Shown here: positions 25,722 to 35,861 of the stretch, one piece after another
Numbering within the stretch: the stretch's first letter is position 1
Layout: each line of letters opens with the position of its first letter
Assembly (NCBI RefSeq): GCF_000177195.2
Contig: NC_015953.1
Location: forward strand, 1,612,001 to 1,676,000
Source: Streptomyces sp. SirexAA-E
Lineage (GTDB): Bacteria > Actinomycetota > Actinomycetes > Streptomycetales > Streptomycetaceae
Length of the DNA: 64,000 nucleotides
Reading direction: 5' to 3'
Position numbers and translations under genes: made by a program
Notes under the pieces: model-generated
Database searches by the model: none
What the model saw: only the letters and a program-made list of their open reading frames with translations
Told to the model about the DNA's origin: nothing

Positions 25722-26543
25722 TCAGGATCCCGACGGACTCGCCCCCACCGTGCCCGGCTTCTTGCCCTTGTTCGCGTCGGCCACCCACTTCTTGAGGTTG
25801 GCGACGGAGATCTGCTCGTCCCCCTTCTTCGGGAAGACCGACTCGCCGTTGAGCAGCGCGGTCGGTGTCCCCTGGAAGCCGCCCTCGGAGAAGGCCTTGT
25901 TGGACTTCCTGACCCAGCTGTCGTGCGTGCCGTCCTCCACGCAGCCGCGGAAGGCCGGTGTGTCCAGGCCGTCCACGCCCCGCGCCAGCTCGATCAGCTT
26001 GCTGTTCCTGCCGAAGGCGTCGTCGGTCTCGGCGGGCTGGTTGCGGTAGAGGACGTCGTGGTACGGGGCGAACCTGCCGACGTCCTGGGCGCAGGCGGCC
26101 GCGTTGGCGGCGCGCAGGGAGCCGCTCCCGCCGAGGTTGCCGTCGATGATCGTGGCCAGGTGGTACTCCACCTTGATCTGCCCGCTCCGGGCCAGGTCCG
26201 TGATCGTGTCCCGGAAGGCGTTCTCGAACTGGGCGCAGACCGGGCAGCGGAAGTCCTCCCAGATGGTGAGCGTGGACGGGGCGTCGTCGGCGCCGACCTG
26301 GAGGGCCAGGCCGTCCTTCCCGGTCGCGCCGGACGGGGTGACCGCCGGCCCGGCCTCGGTGTCCGGGTCGTCCTTGCCCGCGTTGGCGGCGATCAGGCCC
26401 ACGACGGCGGCCAGCGCCAGCACGCCCACGACGGCGGTCGCGACGATCAGCGTACGGCGGCGGCGCTCGCGTGCCCGGTCCAGCTCACGCTGCTGGGCGA
26501 GCCGCTCTCGCGCGGCCCTCTTCGGCTCTTGGTTCTCGCTCAC
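25722..26543 (-). CDS. Membrane-anchored DsbA-like thiol:disulfide oxidoreductase (thioredoxin fold)
   Basis: A 273-residue protein starting at GTG (VSENQEPKRAARERL...); a TTG nine bases upstream is the alternative. A highly charged Arg-rich cytoplasmic head of about 30 residues precedes a single transmembrane helix (TLIVATAVVGVLALAAVVGLIAA). The extracytoplasmic domain holds the CPVC redox motif in WEDFRCPVCAQFENAF and a cis-Pro region GFQGTPTALLNG. It resembles the DsbA/thioredoxin_4 group that oxidises or reduces secreted proteins. It is paralogous to the protein at 62146-62961. A trp-operon terminator lies directly upstream, so it is probably transcribed on its own, possibly with lgt 102 bp downstream. 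Confidence 0.88.
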   Translation of the reverse strand: MSENQEPKRAARERLAQQRELDRARERRRRTLIVATAVVGVLALAAVVGLIAANAGKDDPDTEAGPAVTPSGATGKDGLALQVGADDAPSTLTIWEDFRCPVCAQFENAFRDTITDLARSGQIKVEYHLATIIDGNLGGSGSLRAANAAACAQDVGRFAPYHDVLYRNQPAETDDAFGRNSKLIELARGVDGLDTPAFRGCVEDGTHDSWVRKSNKAFSEGGFQGTPTALLNGESVFPKKGDEQISVANLKKWVADANKGKKPGTVGASPSGS

Positions 26544-26556
26544 ACCGCACAAACGA

Positions 26557-26586
26557 ACCGGGGAGGCGCCTCAGCGCCTCCCCGGT
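26557..26586 (-). terminator. Terminator after trpA
   Basis: A perfect 12-bp stem (ACCGGGGAGGCG / CGCCTCCCCGGT) with a 6-nt loop, followed on the transcribed strand by TCGTTTGT. It lies 33 bp after the trpA stop and just before the DsbA-like gene. Confidence 0.85.
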
Positions 26587-26618
26587 CCCAGGTCCACCCA
26601 TACGGGTGACGATCTTGC

Positions 26619-27434
26619 TCAGCGCTTTCGAACACCTTCGGCGAGTTCGCCCGCCAGCGCGCGGACGGCTTCCAGGCCCGCGGCCTCGTCCGGCGCGTCC
26701 AGCATCCGCTTGACGAAGGCCGAGCCGACGATCACCCCGTCGGCGAAGCCCGCGACCTGTCGTGCGTGCTCGCGGGTGGAGACCCCGATGCCGACGCAGA
26801 CGGGCAGCTCGCCCCTGGTGGCGCGGGTGCGCCGCACGAGCTCCTGGGCCTGCTCGCCGACGGACTCCCGGGTACCGGTGACGCCCATCAGGGACGAGGC
26901 GTAGACGAAGCCGGAGCCGGCGGCCGTGATCTCCGCGAGCCGCTCGTCCTTGCTGCTCGGCGCGACGACGAAGACGGTGGCCAGGGAGTGCTTCTCGGCG
27001 TGCTCGCGCCACAGCGCGGACTCCTGGACGGGCAGGTCGGGCAGGATGCACCCGGCGCCGCCCGCCTCGGCGAGCTCGGCGGTGAAGCGTTCCACGCCGT
27101 AGCGGTCGATCGGGTTCCAGTACGTCATGACGAGGATCGGGGTCCCCGTCGCCTCGTACGCCTCCCGGACGGTGCGCATGATGTCGGCGATCCTGACGCC
27201 GCCGCGCAGCGCGATGTCGTCGGCGGTCTGGATGACCGGTCCGTCGAGCACCGGGTCGCTGTGCGGCAGGCCCACCTCGATGACGTCGGCGCCGCCCGCG
27301 ACGGCGGCCTTGACCGCCGCGATGCCGCCGTCGACGGTCGGGAAGCCGCCGGGCAGGTAGGCGATGAGCGCCGCCCTGTCCTCGGAGGCCGCCTTCGCCA
27401 GGGTCGTACTCAGCAGTTCCCGGTTGCCGCTCAC
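26619..27434 (-). CDS. trpA: Tryptophan synthase alpha subunit
   Basis: 271 residues from GTG at 27434, which overlaps the trpB stop (GTGA). It cleaves indole-3-glycerol phosphate to indole and glyceraldehyde-3-phosphate. Catalytic Glu is in [13 protein letters not shown] and catalytic Asp in [11 protein letters not shown]; the phosphate-binding [13 protein letters not shown] and [11 protein letters not shown] segments are present. Length is typical. It is the last gene of the trpCMBA unit, and a strong hairpin follows. The very long upstream open frame on the same strand runs through trpB out of frame and is not coding. Confidence 0.97.
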   Translation of the reverse strand: MSGNRELLSTTLAKAASEDRAALIAYLPGGFPTVDGGIAAVKAAVAGGADVIEVGLPHSDPVLDGPVIQTADDIALRGGVRIADIMRTVREAYEATGTPILVMTYWNPIDRYGVERFTAELAEAGGAGCILPDLPVQESALWREHAEKHSLATVFVVAPSSKDERLAEITAAGSGFVYASSLMGVTGTRESVGEQAQELVRRTRATRGELPVCVGIGVSTREHARQVAGFADGVIVGSAFVKRMLDAPDEAAGLEAVRALAGELAEGVRKR

Positions 27435-28711
27435 TTGGTGACCTCCACGTCTCCGTCGGCCACGTCGGCCTCGACGACCGCGTCGGCGCCGTCGTACAGG
27501 CCGAAGTACCGGGCGGCGGTGTCCATGTCCTTGTCGCCCCGGCCGGACAGGTTGACCAGGATCAGTCCGTCGGTGCCGAGCTCCTTCCCGACCTCCAGGG
27601 CTCCGGCCAGCGCGTGCGCGCTCTCGATGGCCGGGATGATGCCCTCGGTGCGGGACAGCAGCCGCAGGGCCCGCATGGCGGCGTCGTCGGTCACCGCGCG
27701 GTACTCGCCGCGTCCGACGTCCTTGAGGTAGGCGTGCTCCGGGCCGATGCCCGGGTAGTCCAGACCGGCCGAGATGGAGTACGGCTCGGTGATCTGGCCC
27801 TCGTCGTCCTGGAGGACGTAGGAGCGGGAGCCGTGCAGGATGCCGGGCTCGCCCGCGGTGAGGGTCGCCGCGTGCTCGCCGGTCTCCACGCCGTGCCCGG
27901 CCGGCTCGCAGCCGACGAGCCGGACGCCCGCGTCGGGGATGAAGGCGTGGAAGAGGCCGATGGCGTTGGAGCCGCCGCCGACGCAGGCGATGGCGGCGTC
28001 CGGCAGACGGCCGGCCCGTTCGAGGATCTGGCGGCGGGCCTCGACGCCGATCACACGGTGGAAGTCGCGGACCATCGCGGGGAAGGGGTGGGGTCCCGCG
28101 ACGGTGCCGAAGAGGTAGTGCGTGCGGTCGACGTTGGCGACCCAGTCGCGGAACGCCTCGTTGATGGCGTCCTTGAGGGTCCTGGAGCCGGACTTCACGG
28201 CGACGACCTCGGCGCCGAGCATCCGCATCCGCGCCACGTTCAGCGCCTGCCGCTCGGTGTCGATCTCGCCCATGTAGATGGTGCATTCGAGCCCGAAGAG
28301 GGCGCAGGCGGTGGCCGTGGCGACGCCGTGCTGGCCGGCTCCGGTCTCCGCGATGACCCGGGTCTTGCCCATGCGGCGGGTGAGGAGGGCCTGGCCGAGT
28401 ACGTTGTTGATCTTGTGGGAGCCGGTGTGGTTCAGGTCCTCGCGCTTGAGGAAGACCCGGGCTCCCCCGGCGTGCTCGGCGAAGCGCCGGACCTCGGTCA
28501 GCGCGCTGGGCCGGCCGGTGTAGTCGACCATCAGCGCGTTGAGCTCGGCGGCGAAGGCGGGGTCGGCCTTGGCCTTGTCGTACTCGACGGCCACCTCGTC
28601 CACGGCGGCGACCAGCGCCTCCGGGATGAACTTGCCGCCGAACGCGCCGAAATAGCCTTCGGCGCTGGGGATCAGACCTTCGGGATCCGGGATGAAGAAG
28701 TCGGACGTCAT
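27431..28711 (-). CDS. trpB: Tryptophan synthase beta subunit
   Basis: A 426-residue PLP enzyme joining indole with serine to make tryptophan. The PLP lysine is in [16 protein letters not shown], the phosphate-binding loop in [13 protein letters not shown], and the catalytic Glu region in [20 protein letters not shown]. The N-terminal [16 protein letters not shown] and the C-terminal RGDKDM motifs are typical of TrpB1. It is translationally coupled to trpA. The 158-nt spacer upstream, between trpM and trpB, holds two stable hairpins (28774-28801 and 28821-28845). Confidence 0.98.
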   Translation of the reverse strand: MTSDFFIPDPEGLIPSAEGYFGAFGGKFIPEALVAAVDEVAVEYDKAKADPAFAAELNALMVDYTGRPSALTEVRRFAEHAGGARVFLKREDLNHTGSHKINNVLGQALLTRRMGKTRVIAETGAGQHGVATATACALFGLECTIYMGEIDTERQALNVARMRMLGAEVVAVKSGSRTLKDAINEAFRDWVANVDRTHYLFGTVAGPHPFPAMVRDFHRVIGVEARRQILERAGRLPDAAIACVGGGSNAIGLFHAFIPDAGVRLVGCEPAGHGVETGEHAATLTAGEPGILHGSRSYVLQDDEGQITEPYSISAGLDYPGIGPEHAYLKDVGRGEYRAVTDDAAMRALRLLSRTEGIIPAIESAHALAGALEVGKELGTDGLILVNLSGRGDKDMDTAARYFGLYDGADAVVEADVADGDVEVTK

Positions 28712-28773
28712 GGTGGGGCGTGCTCCTTGGGCGTGCAGCGGATGGATTCACCGTATGCGCCGCGCGCGGAGCG

Positions 28774-28845
28774 CCACGCCGGCCCGGACGGGGCGGCGTG
28801 GTGGGGCGTGCAGGACCTTTCCGGTGACCGGGAGTGGGTCACCGG
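28774..28845 (-). promoter_or_regulatory. Two inverted repeats in the trpM-trpB spacer
   Basis: CCACGCC-N14-GGCGTGG (28774-28801) and CCGGTGACC-N7-GGTCACCGG (28821-28845) are perfect 7-bp and 9-bp stems in the only sizeable gap of the distal trp operon. No U-tract follows, so they may be processing or stability elements rather than terminators. Confidence 0.45.
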
Positions 28846-28869
28846 GAGGGGTGCGACGGCCGGGGCTCG

Positions 28870-29076
28870 CTACGGCGCGGACCCCGTGCGCCATCGCATG
28901 CCGTTGACCTGTCCCGGCTCGTCCCCGATGACGTACCGCACACGCCGCCCGTGCACCCGCCGGGCAGGGGCGCGGCAGCCGCGAGGGCGGCAGCCGCGTG
29001 CCAGGGGGGCGTGCGGATCCGGGGCCGGTGCGGAGCACAGGCCCCCGATCCGGGGCGCGGGGCGGACGGTGGGCAC
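28870..29076 (-). CDS. trpM: TrpM-like small tryptophan-biosynthesis modulator
   Basis: A 68-residue basic protein read from GTG at 29076, 8 nt after the trpC stop; the start is tentative because no strong ribosome-binding site is present. The C-terminal half (GCRPRGCRAPARRVHGRRVR, then YVIGDEPGQVNGMRW) looks like real protein and lies exactly where Streptomyces coelicolor has trpM/trpX (between trpC and trpB). TrpM of S. coelicolor is reported to modulate tryptophan synthesis and differentiation, but its mechanism is unresolved. No transmembrane or enzymatic motif is visible. Identification rests on position, size and recalled sequence. Confidence 0.7.
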   Translation of the reverse strand: MPTVRPAPRIGGLCSAPAPDPHAPLARGCRPRGCRAPARRVHGRRVRYVIGDEPGQVNGMRWRTGSAP

Positions 29077-29084
29077 GGTGCCGG

Positions 29085-29894
29085 TCAGCCCCGTCCGTGC
29101 CGGAGTGCGGGGTGGGCGCCGGCGGCGACCAGGTCGGCGACCGCGGCCCGGGGGTCGCGGCCGGTGACGAGGGACTCGCCCACCAGCACCGCGTCGGCGC
29201 CGGCGTTGGCGTACGCGATCAGGTCGTGCGGTCCCCGGACACCGGACTCGGCGACCTTGACGATGTGGTCGGGGATCTCCGGGGCGACCCGCTCGAAGGT
29301 GGAGCGGTCGACCTTGAGGTCCTTCAGGTTGCGCGCGTTGACACCGATGATCTTCGCCCCGGCGTCCACGGCGCGCTCCGCCTCCTCCTCGTCGTGCGCC
29401 TCGACGAGCGGAGTGAGACCGATCGACTCGGCGCGCTCGATCAGTGAGACGAGGGCCTCCTGGTCGAGGGCGGCGACGATCAGCAGGGCGAGGTCGGCGC
29501 CGTACGCGCGCGCCTCCCACAGCTGGTACGAGGTGACGATGAAGTCCTTGCGCAGGACCGGGATGTCGACCTTGGCGCGGACGGCCTCCAGGTCGGCGAG
29601 CGATCCGCCGAAGCGGCGCTCCTCGGTGAGGACCGAGATGACGGACGCGCCGCCGGCCTCGTAGTCCGCGGCGAGCGCGGCCGGGTCGGCGATGGCGGCC
29701 AGGGCCCCCTTGGAGGGGCTGGAGCGCTTGACCTCGCAGATGACGGTCACGCCCTCGCCGCGCAGCGCGGCGACTCCGTCCTTGGCCTGGGGAGCACGCG
29801 CGGCGCGTTCCTTGAGCTCGTCGAGGCTGACGCGCGCCTGTCGCTCCGCGAGGTCGGCGCGGACGCCGTCGATGATCTCGTCGAGCACACTCAC
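29085..29894 (-). CDS. trpC: Indole-3-glycerol phosphate synthase
   Basis: A 269-residue TIM-barrel enzyme that closes the indole ring of CdRP with loss of CO2 and water. The start is GTG at 29894, with AAGGGGG 8 nt upstream; another GTG two codons later is possible. Catalytic residues appear in [24 protein letters not shown], and [17 protein letters not shown] and [12 protein letters not shown] form the phosphate site. It is not fused to TrpF, which fits use of PriA for that step. The 112-bp gap upstream separates it from the DUF2752 gene; whether trpCMBA has its own promoter there cannot be decided. Confidence 0.97.
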   Translation of the reverse strand: MSVLDEIIDGVRADLAERQARVSLDELKERAARAPQAKDGVAALRGEGVTVICEVKRSSPSKGALAAIADPAALAADYEAGGASVISVLTEERRFGGSLADLEAVRAKVDIPVLRKDFIVTSYQLWEARAYGADLALLIVAALDQEALVSLIERAESIGLTPLVEAHDEEEAERAVDAGAKIIGVNARNLKDLKVDRSTFERVAPEIPDHIVKVAESGVRGPHDLIAYANAGADAVLVGESLVTGRDPRAAVADLVAAGAHPALRHGRG

Positions 29895-30006
29895 GCGAGC
29901 GGCCCCCTTCCGGGACGGTGATGGGACAGGATCAGCCGTATCGATGGTATCCGCAGGAGCGCCCTGGGTCCGCATCCGGCGTCGGGACATCCCATCAGCT
30001 GGGCGT

Positions 30007-30504
30007 TCACGGTGCCAGCGCCGACCCGAACGGCAGATTCCGGACGACGGAGAAGAGCAGCAGCACCGCGCCGACGCCCCACCAGTAGCGGGGCGCGAGG
30101 CCGATCCGCAGGGGCTGCCCGCGAACGGCCCGGACCGTCCACAGCAGCCACACCGCCGCGAAGACGGCGTATCCGGCGACGGCCAGGGCGTTGGCACCCA
30201 GTGCCGTGACGAGGTCGCCGTGGGCGAAGGCGTGGGCGCTGCGCAGGCCGCCGCAGCCGGGACAGAGGATCCCCGTGAGCCGGAGCATGGGGCAGACCGG
30301 GTAGTGGCCGGGCTCGTTGGGGTCGACCGTGGCCACGTAGCCGAAGGCGCCGACGACGGCCGCCATGACACCGACGGGGGTGAGGATCCGGCGCAGCCGG
30401 GAGACGGGGGCTGGGGCCGCCGGGTACGGCGGCCCCGGGGTGGCCGGTGTGCGGGGCGCGGGGGCCGGGTCCGGGGCGGCGGGGGAAGAAGCTGAGGCGT
30501 CCAC
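30007..30504 (-). CDS. DUF2752 membrane protein
   Basis: A 165-residue protein (GTG start) with a Pro/Ala-rich 38-residue cytoplasmic head and three transmembrane helices. The family hallmark is visible: [31 protein letters not shown], with Cys pairs and the CPGCG turn. Function of DUF2752 is unknown; Cys residues at the membrane face could bind metal. It sits between an HGxxPAAW membrane protein and trpC in all-minus orientation, as in other Streptomyces, without an obvious link to tryptophan chemistry. Confidence 0.8.
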   Translation of the reverse strand: MDASASSPAAPDPAPAPRTPATPGPPYPAAPAPVSRLRRILTPVGVMAAVVGAFGYVATVDPNEPGHYPVCPMLRLTGILCPGCGGLRSAHAFAHGDLVTALGANALAVAGYAVFAAVWLLWTVRAVRGQPLRIGLAPRYWWGVGAVLLLFSVVRNLPFGSALAP

Positions 30505-30583
30505 CCGGCGATTGTCCCCGCTGACGCGGAGAGGCGCAGCCCACCGGGGCCGCGCCTCGCGTCGTGTCCTGCCGGTACGGTCC

Positions 30584-30835
30584 TCAGCTCGTGGTCTGGG
30601 CCCGGGCCGCGCGGGACCGGGCGGCGGCCAGGTCGTCGGACTCCTTCGGCATGCCGAGGCCCGCGCTCTTCATGGCGAAACCGACGACTCCGCCGAGGAG
30701 GACCACGCCGATGCCGGCCCAGAAGCCGGCCGGGCTCGCCGCCACCATGAAGACTCCGGCGACGCAGAAGCCGATGAAGGAGATGATGACACCGGTCCAG
30801 GCGGCCGGGGTGTGTCCGTGGCTGCTGCCCGCCAT
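30584..30835 (-). CDS. HGxxPAAW family small membrane protein
   Basis: An 83-residue protein with the family motif HGHTPAAW at residues 6-13, followed by two transmembrane helices ([18 protein letters not shown] and [16 protein letters not shown]) and a charged C-terminus. A GAGGAG ribosome-binding site precedes the ATG. The function is unknown; the family occurs in actinobacteria near trp genes. It is transcribed with the Trp-associated membrane protein upstream, with about 95 bp between. Confidence 0.85.
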   Translation of the reverse strand: MAGSSHGHTPAAWTGVIISFIGFCVAGVFMVAASPAGFWAGIGVVLLGGVVGFAMKSAGLGMPKESDDLAAARSRAARAQTTS

Positions 30836-30929
30836 GAGTTGCTCCTCGTTGGTGTTGCGCTGAAGGTATCGCTGTACAGAAAGCTCACTGCCATTGTCCC
30901 GTACGGGCCGGTAGGACGTGAGGTGGGGG

Positions 30930-31580
30930 TCATACCTCGCGCGTCGGGTCCTCGCCGCGGTCCAGTGCCTTCCACAGGTCCTCGGGGCGGTCGGGGTCCG
31001 GGGCGGTGCGGGGGGCCTTGCGGGGGCGCGGCGTCCCGTCCCGTTCGTACCGGCCCGACATGGCGGGCCAGCGGCGGCCGTAGCGCAGGGCGAGCAGGCC
31101 GGCGAGCAGGATCAGCAGTCCTCCGGCGGCCGTGAGGTAGGGCCAGGCGGTGTGGCTGAGGGCGTCGACGGTGGTCGCGGTGTTGCCGGTGGTCTGGGCG
31201 GCCTTCTCGTTCAGCGCGTCGCTGTCCGAGGCGCCGGCCCAGGCGCTCAGTCCGGCGCCGAGGCCGCTGACGGCCAGCAGGCCGGCGACGACCAGGCGTC
31301 CGGGGCCCCGGACGGCGAAGACCGCCACGAGGGCCGCGAGACCGACCACGGCGAGGGCGGCGGGCAGGCCGGTGACGTCCCGGCCGTCCGCGCTGAGCGG
31401 GAGGGTGCCGCCGCCGACGGCCGCCTTCCCCTCGGCCCAGGTCCGCCCGGAGGCGAGGAGGACGACGGTGGCGCCGGCCGCCCCGAGCAGCAGGCCTGCT
31501 GCCAGGCTGCGGCGGCTTCCGGGGCTGTCGGGCGCCGAGGCGGCTCGGGCACGGGGCTGGGGTACGGGGACGGCACTCAC
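30930..31580 (-). CDS. Trp biosynthesis-associated membrane protein (TIGR02234)
   Basis: A 216-residue membrane protein with four hydrophobic helices (around SLAAGLLLGAAGATVVLLASG, AALAVVGLAALVAVFAVRG, RLVVAGLLAVSGLGAGLSAW and AWPYLTAAGGLLILLAGLLAL) and a charged tail ending in DLWKALDRGEDPT, the typical ending of the family. GTG at 31580 is chosen for its spacing from GGTGAGGGA; a GTG at 31589 overlapping the trpE TAG is the alternative. It directly follows trpE, so it is co-transcribed with hisI-trpE. The role in tryptophan biosynthesis is not established. Confidence 0.85.
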   Translation of the reverse strand: MSAVPVPQPRARAASAPDSPGSRRSLAAGLLLGAAGATVVLLASGRTWAEGKAAVGGGTLPLSADGRDVTGLPAALAVVGLAALVAVFAVRGPGRLVVAGLLAVSGLGAGLSAWAGASDSDALNEKAAQTTGNTATTVDALSHTAWPYLTAAGGLLILLAGLLALRYGRRWPAMSGRYERDGTPRPRKAPRTAPDPDRPEDLWKALDRGEDPTREV

Positions 31581-31588
31581 GTACCCCA

Positions 31589-33097
31589 CTATCCCTCACC
31601 GCCCGAACCGGAGCGGAGGCGGTTCGCCGTGTGCACCGCGCGCAGCACCGCGGCGGCCTTGTTGCGGCACTCGGTGTCCTCGGCGGCGGGGTCGGAGTCG
31701 GCGACGACACCGGCCCCGGCCTGGACGTAGGCGGTGCCGTCGCGCAGCAGCGCGGTCCGGATGGCGATGGCGGTGTCGGAGTCCCCGGCGAAGTCCAGGT
31801 AGCCGACGCAGCCGCCGTAGAGCCCGCGGCGGGTGGGTTCGAGCTCCTCGATGATCTGGAGGGCGCGCGGTTTGGGGGCGCCGGAGAGGGTTCCCGCGGG
31901 GAAGCAGGCGGTGAGGACGTCGAAGGCGCTGCGGTCCTCGGCGACGCGTCCGGTGACGGTGGAGACGATGTGCATCACGTGCGAGTAGCGCTCGACGGAC
32001 ATGAAGTCGACGACCTCGACGCTGCCGGGTGCGCAGACGCGGCCCAGGTCGTTGCGGCCGAGGTCGACGAGCATCAGGTGCTCGGCGCGCTCCTTGGGGT
32101 CGGCGAGGAGTTCCTCGGCGAGCGCCTGGTCCTCCTGCGGGGTGGCGCCGCGGTGCCGGGTCCCGGCGATCGGGTGGACCATCGCCCGGCCGTCCTCGAC
32201 CTTGACCAGTGCCTCGGGGCTGGAGCCGACGACGTCGAACCCGTCCAGGCGCAGGAGGTACATGTACGGCGACGGATTGGTGGCGCGCAGCACCCGGTAG
32301 ACGTCCAGGGCGGAGGCGGTGCACGGGGTCTCGAAGCGCTGGGAGGGCACCACCTGGAAGGCCTCGCCGGCCCTGATGCGCTCCTTGACGTCGTCGACGG
32401 CGTCCCGGTAGTCCTGCCCGCCCCACCGGGCGGTGTACGGCGGGAGCTCGGAGGGCGGGAGGGCGGCGGGGGCGTTCTCCACCGGCCGTGAAAGGTCGCG
32501 CTCCATGGCGTCGAGCCGGGCGACGGCGTCCGCGTACGCCTCGTCGACGCCGGTGTCCGTGTCGTTGTGGTTGATCGCGTTGGCGATCAGGAGGACGGTG
32601 CCGTCGCCGTGGTCCAGCACGGCGAGGTCCGAGGTGAGCAGCATGGTCAGCTCGGGCAGTCCCAGGTCGTCGCCGCCGTGCTCGGTGATCTTCTCCAGCC
32701 GGCGTACGACGTCGTAGCCGAGGTAGCCGACCATGCCCCCGGTGAAGGGCGGCAGCCCGGCGTCGCCGACGAGGTCGCGGGGGGTGTGGAGCGCCTCCAC
32801 GGTGACGCGCAGGGCGTGCAGCGGGTCGCCGTCGAGGGGGACGCCGACCGGCGGGGTGCCGATCCAGTGGGCCTGTCCGTCGCGGACGGTGAGGGTGGCG
32901 GCGCTGCGGACCCCGATGAAGGAGAAACGGGACCAGGTGCGGCCGTTCTCCGCGGATTCGAGGAGGAAGGTACCGGTGCGCTCGGCCGCGAGCTTGCGGT
33001 AGAGCCCGACCGGGGTGTCACCGTCCGCGAGGAGCCGGCGGCTGACGGGGATGACGCGCCGGTCGACGGCGAGCTTGCGGAAGGTCTCGAGATCCAT
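31589..33097 (-). CDS. trpE: Anthranilate synthase component I
   Basis: A 502-residue chorismate-utilising enzyme making anthranilate with a glutamine amidotransferase partner (TrpG is not in this window). The feedback-inhibition motif LLES is intact in [20 protein letters not shown], so tryptophan inhibition is expected. Catalytic-domain motifs include [57 protein letters not shown] and the final [12 protein letters not shown]. It lies 11 bp after hisI, linking histidine and tryptophan synthesis on one transcript. No Trp-rich leader peptide is visible upstream of hisI (only 84 bp of intergenic DNA). Confidence 0.98.
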   Translation of the reverse strand: MDLETFRKLAVDRRVIPVSRRLLADGDTPVGLYRKLAAERTGTFLLESAENGRTWSRFSFIGVRSAATLTVRDGQAHWIGTPPVGVPLDGDPLHALRVTVEALHTPRDLVGDAGLPPFTGGMVGYLGYDVVRRLEKITEHGGDDLGLPELTMLLTSDLAVLDHGDGTVLLIANAINHNDTDTGVDEAYADAVARLDAMERDLSRPVENAPAALPPSELPPYTARWGGQDYRDAVDDVKERIRAGEAFQVVPSQRFETPCTASALDVYRVLRATNPSPYMYLLRLDGFDVVGSSPEALVKVEDGRAMVHPIAGTRHRGATPQEDQALAEELLADPKERAEHLMLVDLGRNDLGRVCAPGSVEVVDFMSVERYSHVMHIVSTVTGRVAEDRSAFDVLTACFPAGTLSGAPKPRALQIIEELEPTRRGLYGGCVGYLDFAGDSDTAIAIRTALLRDGTAYVQAGAGVVADSDPAAEDTECRNKAAAVLRAVHTANRLRSGSGGEG

Positions 33098-33108
33098 GGC
33101 GGCTGACC

Positions 33109-33489
33109 TTACCGGGGCCCGGTGAGCGGGAGGACGTCCTCGTCGAAGCAGGTGCGGTCGCCGGTGTGGCAGGCCGCGCCCGTCTGGTCGACCTTCACCA
33201 GGACGGTGTCGGCGTCGCAGTCCAGGGCGACGGATTTCACCCGCTGGACGTGGCCGGAGGTGTCGCCCTTGACCCAGTACTCCTGGCGGCTGCGGGACCA
33301 GTAGGTGCAGCGGCCCGTGGTCAGGGTGCGGTGCAGCGCCTCGTCGTCCATCCAGCCGAGCATGAGCACCTCACCGGTGTCGTACTGCTGCGCGATGGCG
33401 GGGACGAGTCCGTCGGGGCCGCGCTTGAGACGGGCGGCGACGGCCGGGTCGAGGTTGCTGGCGGGTGCGGGGCCGGGCGTGCTGGTCAT
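33109..33489 (-). CDS. hisI: Phosphoribosyl-AMP cyclohydrolase
   Basis: A 126-residue Zn/Mg enzyme opening the purine ring of PR-AMP in histidine synthesis. Motifs: [40 protein letters not shown], then the metal ligands DCDADTVL and the Cys residues in [12 protein letters not shown]. There is no HisE fusion, as in other actinobacteria. It is the first gene of a hisI-trpE-membrane-protein unit and diverges from the TIGR03085 gene with only 84 bp between. A possible -10 (CACAAT) 6 nt before the ATG hints at a leaderless transcript. Confidence 0.97.
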   Translation of the reverse strand: MTSTPGPAPASNLDPAVAARLKRGPDGLVPAIAQQYDTGEVLMLGWMDDEALHRTLTTGRCTYWSRSRQEYWVKGDTSGHVQRVKSVALDCDADTVLVKVDQTGAACHTGDRTCFDEDVLPLTGPR

Positions 33490-33560
33490 ACGCCCATTGT
33501 GCCGCGCCGGACGGCGGCTTCCGGGCGCGCGTCCACTGGGCGGACGGCGTGCCCCGGTCG

Positions 33561-33566
33561 TACGCT
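33561..33566 (+). promoter_or_regulatory. -10-like hexamer TACGCT of a probable leaderless promoter
   Basis: TACGCT lies 7 nt before the ATG of the TIGR03085 gene, without a ribosome-binding site. Confidence 0.45.
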
Positions 33567-33573
33567 GGCGGGC

Positions 33574-34206
33574 ATGTCGACCCATGCGAAGCGTGAACGT
33601 CTTCTGCTCGCCGACCTGTTGGAAGCGGCGGGTCCCGAGGCCCTGACCCTGTGCAACGGCTGGAGGACCCGGGACCTGGCCGCCCACGTCGTGGTGCGCG
33701 AGCGCCGGGCGGACGCGGCCGGCGGGATCCTGCTGGGCGCGCTGAAGAACCGGCTGGAGCGGGTGCAGGCCGAGTTCACCGAGAAGCCGTACGAGGAACT
33801 GATCCAGCTCATCCGTACGGGGCCGCCCCGGATGTCGCCCTTCGGCCTGAAGCAGATCGACGAGGCGGCCAACACCGTGGAGTTCTACATCCACGCGGAG
33901 GACGTGCGCCGGGCCCAGCCCGACTGGTCGCGGCGCGAGCTGGACCCGGTCTTCGCCGACGTGCTGTGGTCGCGCACCGAGAAGACGGCCCGGATGATGG
34001 GGCGCCGCGCCCCGGTGGGTCTGGTGCTGCGGCGCCCGGACGGCCAGACGGTGGTGGCCCACAAGGGCGCCCCGGTGGTGACGGTGACCGGCGAGCCGGG
34101 TGAGCTGCTGCTGTTCGCGGCGGGGCGGCAGGACGCGGCCCGGGTGGAGCTGGACGGCGACCAGGACGCGCTGGCCCGGCTGCACACGGCGGAACTCGGC
34201 CTCTAG
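33574..34206 (+). CDS. TIGR03085 family metal-binding protein (mycothiol S-transferase/DinB-like fold)
   Basis: A 210-residue four-helix protein. It begins [43 protein letters not shown], the typical maleylpyruvate-isomerase/DinB-like N-terminus with the helix-2 His (LAAHVV). [19 protein letters not shown] supplies the second and third metal ligands (E and H). A C-terminal beta-rich region ([39 protein letters not shown]) is the SCP2-like part found in these proteins. Members may transfer or bind mycothiol in actinobacteria; the substrate here is unknown. Confidence 0.85.
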   Translation: MSTHAKRERLLLADLLEAAGPEALTLCNGWRTRDLAAHVVVRERRADAAGGILLGALKNRLERVQAEFTEKPYEELIQLIRTGPPRMSPFGLKQIDEAANTVEFYIHAEDVRRAQPDWSRRELDPVFADVLWSRTEKTARMMGRRAPVGLVLRRPDGQTVVAHKGAPVVTVTGEPGELLLFAAGRQDAARVELDGDQDALARLHTAELGL

Positions 34207-34351
34207 GGTTCGCCTGCGTGAGGTCCCGTCGTACGCCGTCGGGCAGGGCAGCGCACAAGGGACCGGGCCTCGGGGTGCCGCGGGCCGGACCGGACGCGCC
34301 CCGAGGGCCCGGCGGCCTGTTCGGCGCCTGACGCGCCCCGGCCGCCCCGCC

Positions 34352-35671
34352 TCATCCCGCCAGCAGTCGCCGCGCCGCCAGTGCCAGGGAGACCTCCACC
34401 GCGTCCGAGGGCCGCGTCAGGCAGCGGCCCGTCAGCTGCTCGAACCTCCGCAGCCGGTTCAGCACCGTGTTGCGGTGGCAGTACAGCCGCGCACCCGCCC
34501 GCTGTGCCGACCCGTCGGAGTCCAGCCACGCGGTCAGCGTCCCGATGAGCACGTCCCGGTCCGCCGGGTCGAGCCGGTCGAGCGGTCCCAGGACCCGGTC
34601 GGCGAGCGCGGTGCCGAGCGCGGGCGTCGACACGACGAGGGCGGCCGGCAGGTGCTCGTCGAGCAGGATCGTGCCGCCGGTCGCCGGGCACGCCCGCAGC
34701 GCGGTGTCCGCGAGCCGCCGGGCGTCACCGATCGCCGCGAGCCCCTCGACGGCGGAGCTGATCCCGATGCGCGTCCCGGGTGCCGCCGCCGACGCGGCTG
34801 CCAGCGAGGCGAGTTCGTCCCGTCCGTCCGGCACCCGGGGGTCCGGCTCCCCCGTGTCGTCCCCCGGACCGCCCTCCAGCGGGACGATCGCCAGTTCCGC
34901 GTCGTCCGCCGAGTGCCAGAGCGCCGTCCTCCCCCCGGCCAGGACGAGCGGCGGCCGGTCCGTGCCGTGCGGGGTGCGGTGGGTGGTGGCGACCGCCAGC
35001 ACCGCGTACCGCCCGTGCGCCTCGAGCCCCAGGGCGGCCGCCGCGTCCGGCAGGTCGGCGATCCGGGCGGTGCCGTCCAGGAGCGCCGCCGTCAGCAGGC
35101 GCTGCCGGTTCTCCCGGCGCCAGGCCAGCCGCCGCTCGGTCCGCCGGTACGCCTCGGCCACCACCCCGCAGTGCTCGTCGACGAAGTTCCATACGTCCGC
35201 GGCGACATGGACCAGCAGCCGGATGTCCTCGGGGTGGCGCCGGGCGGTCTCGTCGACCAGGTCCTGCCAGACCATCGCGCCGCCCATCCGGAAGGCGTGC
35301 AGCACGGCGTCCAGCGGGACGCCCTCGGCGGCGCGGGTCTCGCCGATCCACCGGGAGGTGCGGTGGGCGGCCTCCCGGCACTCCCTGGGCCGGACGAGGG
35401 AGGCGACGTTGTGCCGGAGCGAGTGGTGGACCTCCTGCCAGATCTCGGCGGGTGCCGCCTCGATGACCGTGCGGTAGGCCGGTTCCTGCTCCCGCAGTGC
35501 CTCGACGAGCCGGTCCGTGAGTTCCGGCAGCGCGTCCAGCAGCACCCGGGCCGCCCGGTGGAGCACGGTGACCGCCTCGCGGCCGGCCAGGGAGCGGAAG
35601 CGGTGCGGCAGCGGTGCGACGGAGGGCGGTCCGTGCAGCGCCCTGATCCGTGAACGTACGACCTGTGGCAT
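34352..35671 (-). CDS. PucR family helix-turn-helix transcriptional regulator
   Basis: A 439-residue protein from the ATG at 35671 ([14 protein letters not shown]). The N-terminal half is helical ([22 protein letters not shown]...), the middle resembles the degenerate GGDEF-like sensor region of PucR/CdaR proteins, and the C-terminus holds the DNA-binding helices [25 protein letters not shown]. Such regulators respond to small molecules or envelope cues, but no target can be read here. The gene is monocistronic and points away from the LAL regulator only by position, not direction; both are on the minus strand with 190 bp between. I see no operator in the upstream region. Confidence 0.88.
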   Translation of the reverse strand: MPQVVRSRIRALHGPPSVAPLPHRFRSLAGREAVTVLHRAARVLLDALPELTDRLVEALREQEPAYRTVIEAAPAEIWQEVHHSLRHNVASLVRPRECREAAHRTSRWIGETRAAEGVPLDAVLHAFRMGGAMVWQDLVDETARRHPEDIRLLVHVAADVWNFVDEHCGVVAEAYRRTERRLAWRRENRQRLLTAALLDGTARIADLPDAAAALGLEAHGRYAVLAVATTHRTPHGTDRPPLVLAGGRTALWHSADDAELAIVPLEGGPGDDTGEPDPRVPDGRDELASLAAASAAAPGTRIGISSAVEGLAAIGDARRLADTALRACPATGGTILLDEHLPAALVVSTPALGTALADRVLGPLDRLDPADRDVLIGTLTAWLDSDGSAQRAGARLYCHRNTVLNRLRRFEQLTGRCLTRPSDAVEVSLALAARRLLAG

Positions 35672-35861
35672 GGCGGCCTCCACCGGGAATCGGCCGGCTG
35701 CGGGCACGCCGGCCCGGTGCGCGCCGGGCCCGGCGTCGGGCGGCCGCGCACCGAATGATCCTGACGACCGCAGAATGGCATACCGCCCGGTCGGTACCTA
35801 GGGGTCTGCACTCTTCTTCTCGTCACGGTCCCGCAACCCCTGCCCACGAGGACGCCGGGCG

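Noticed and set aside
26619..28751. Possible trpB-trpA fusion in one frame
   Set aside because: The long frame runs out of frame through trpB; trpA starts at GTG 27434 overlapping the trpB stop, and the upstream translation is nonsense.
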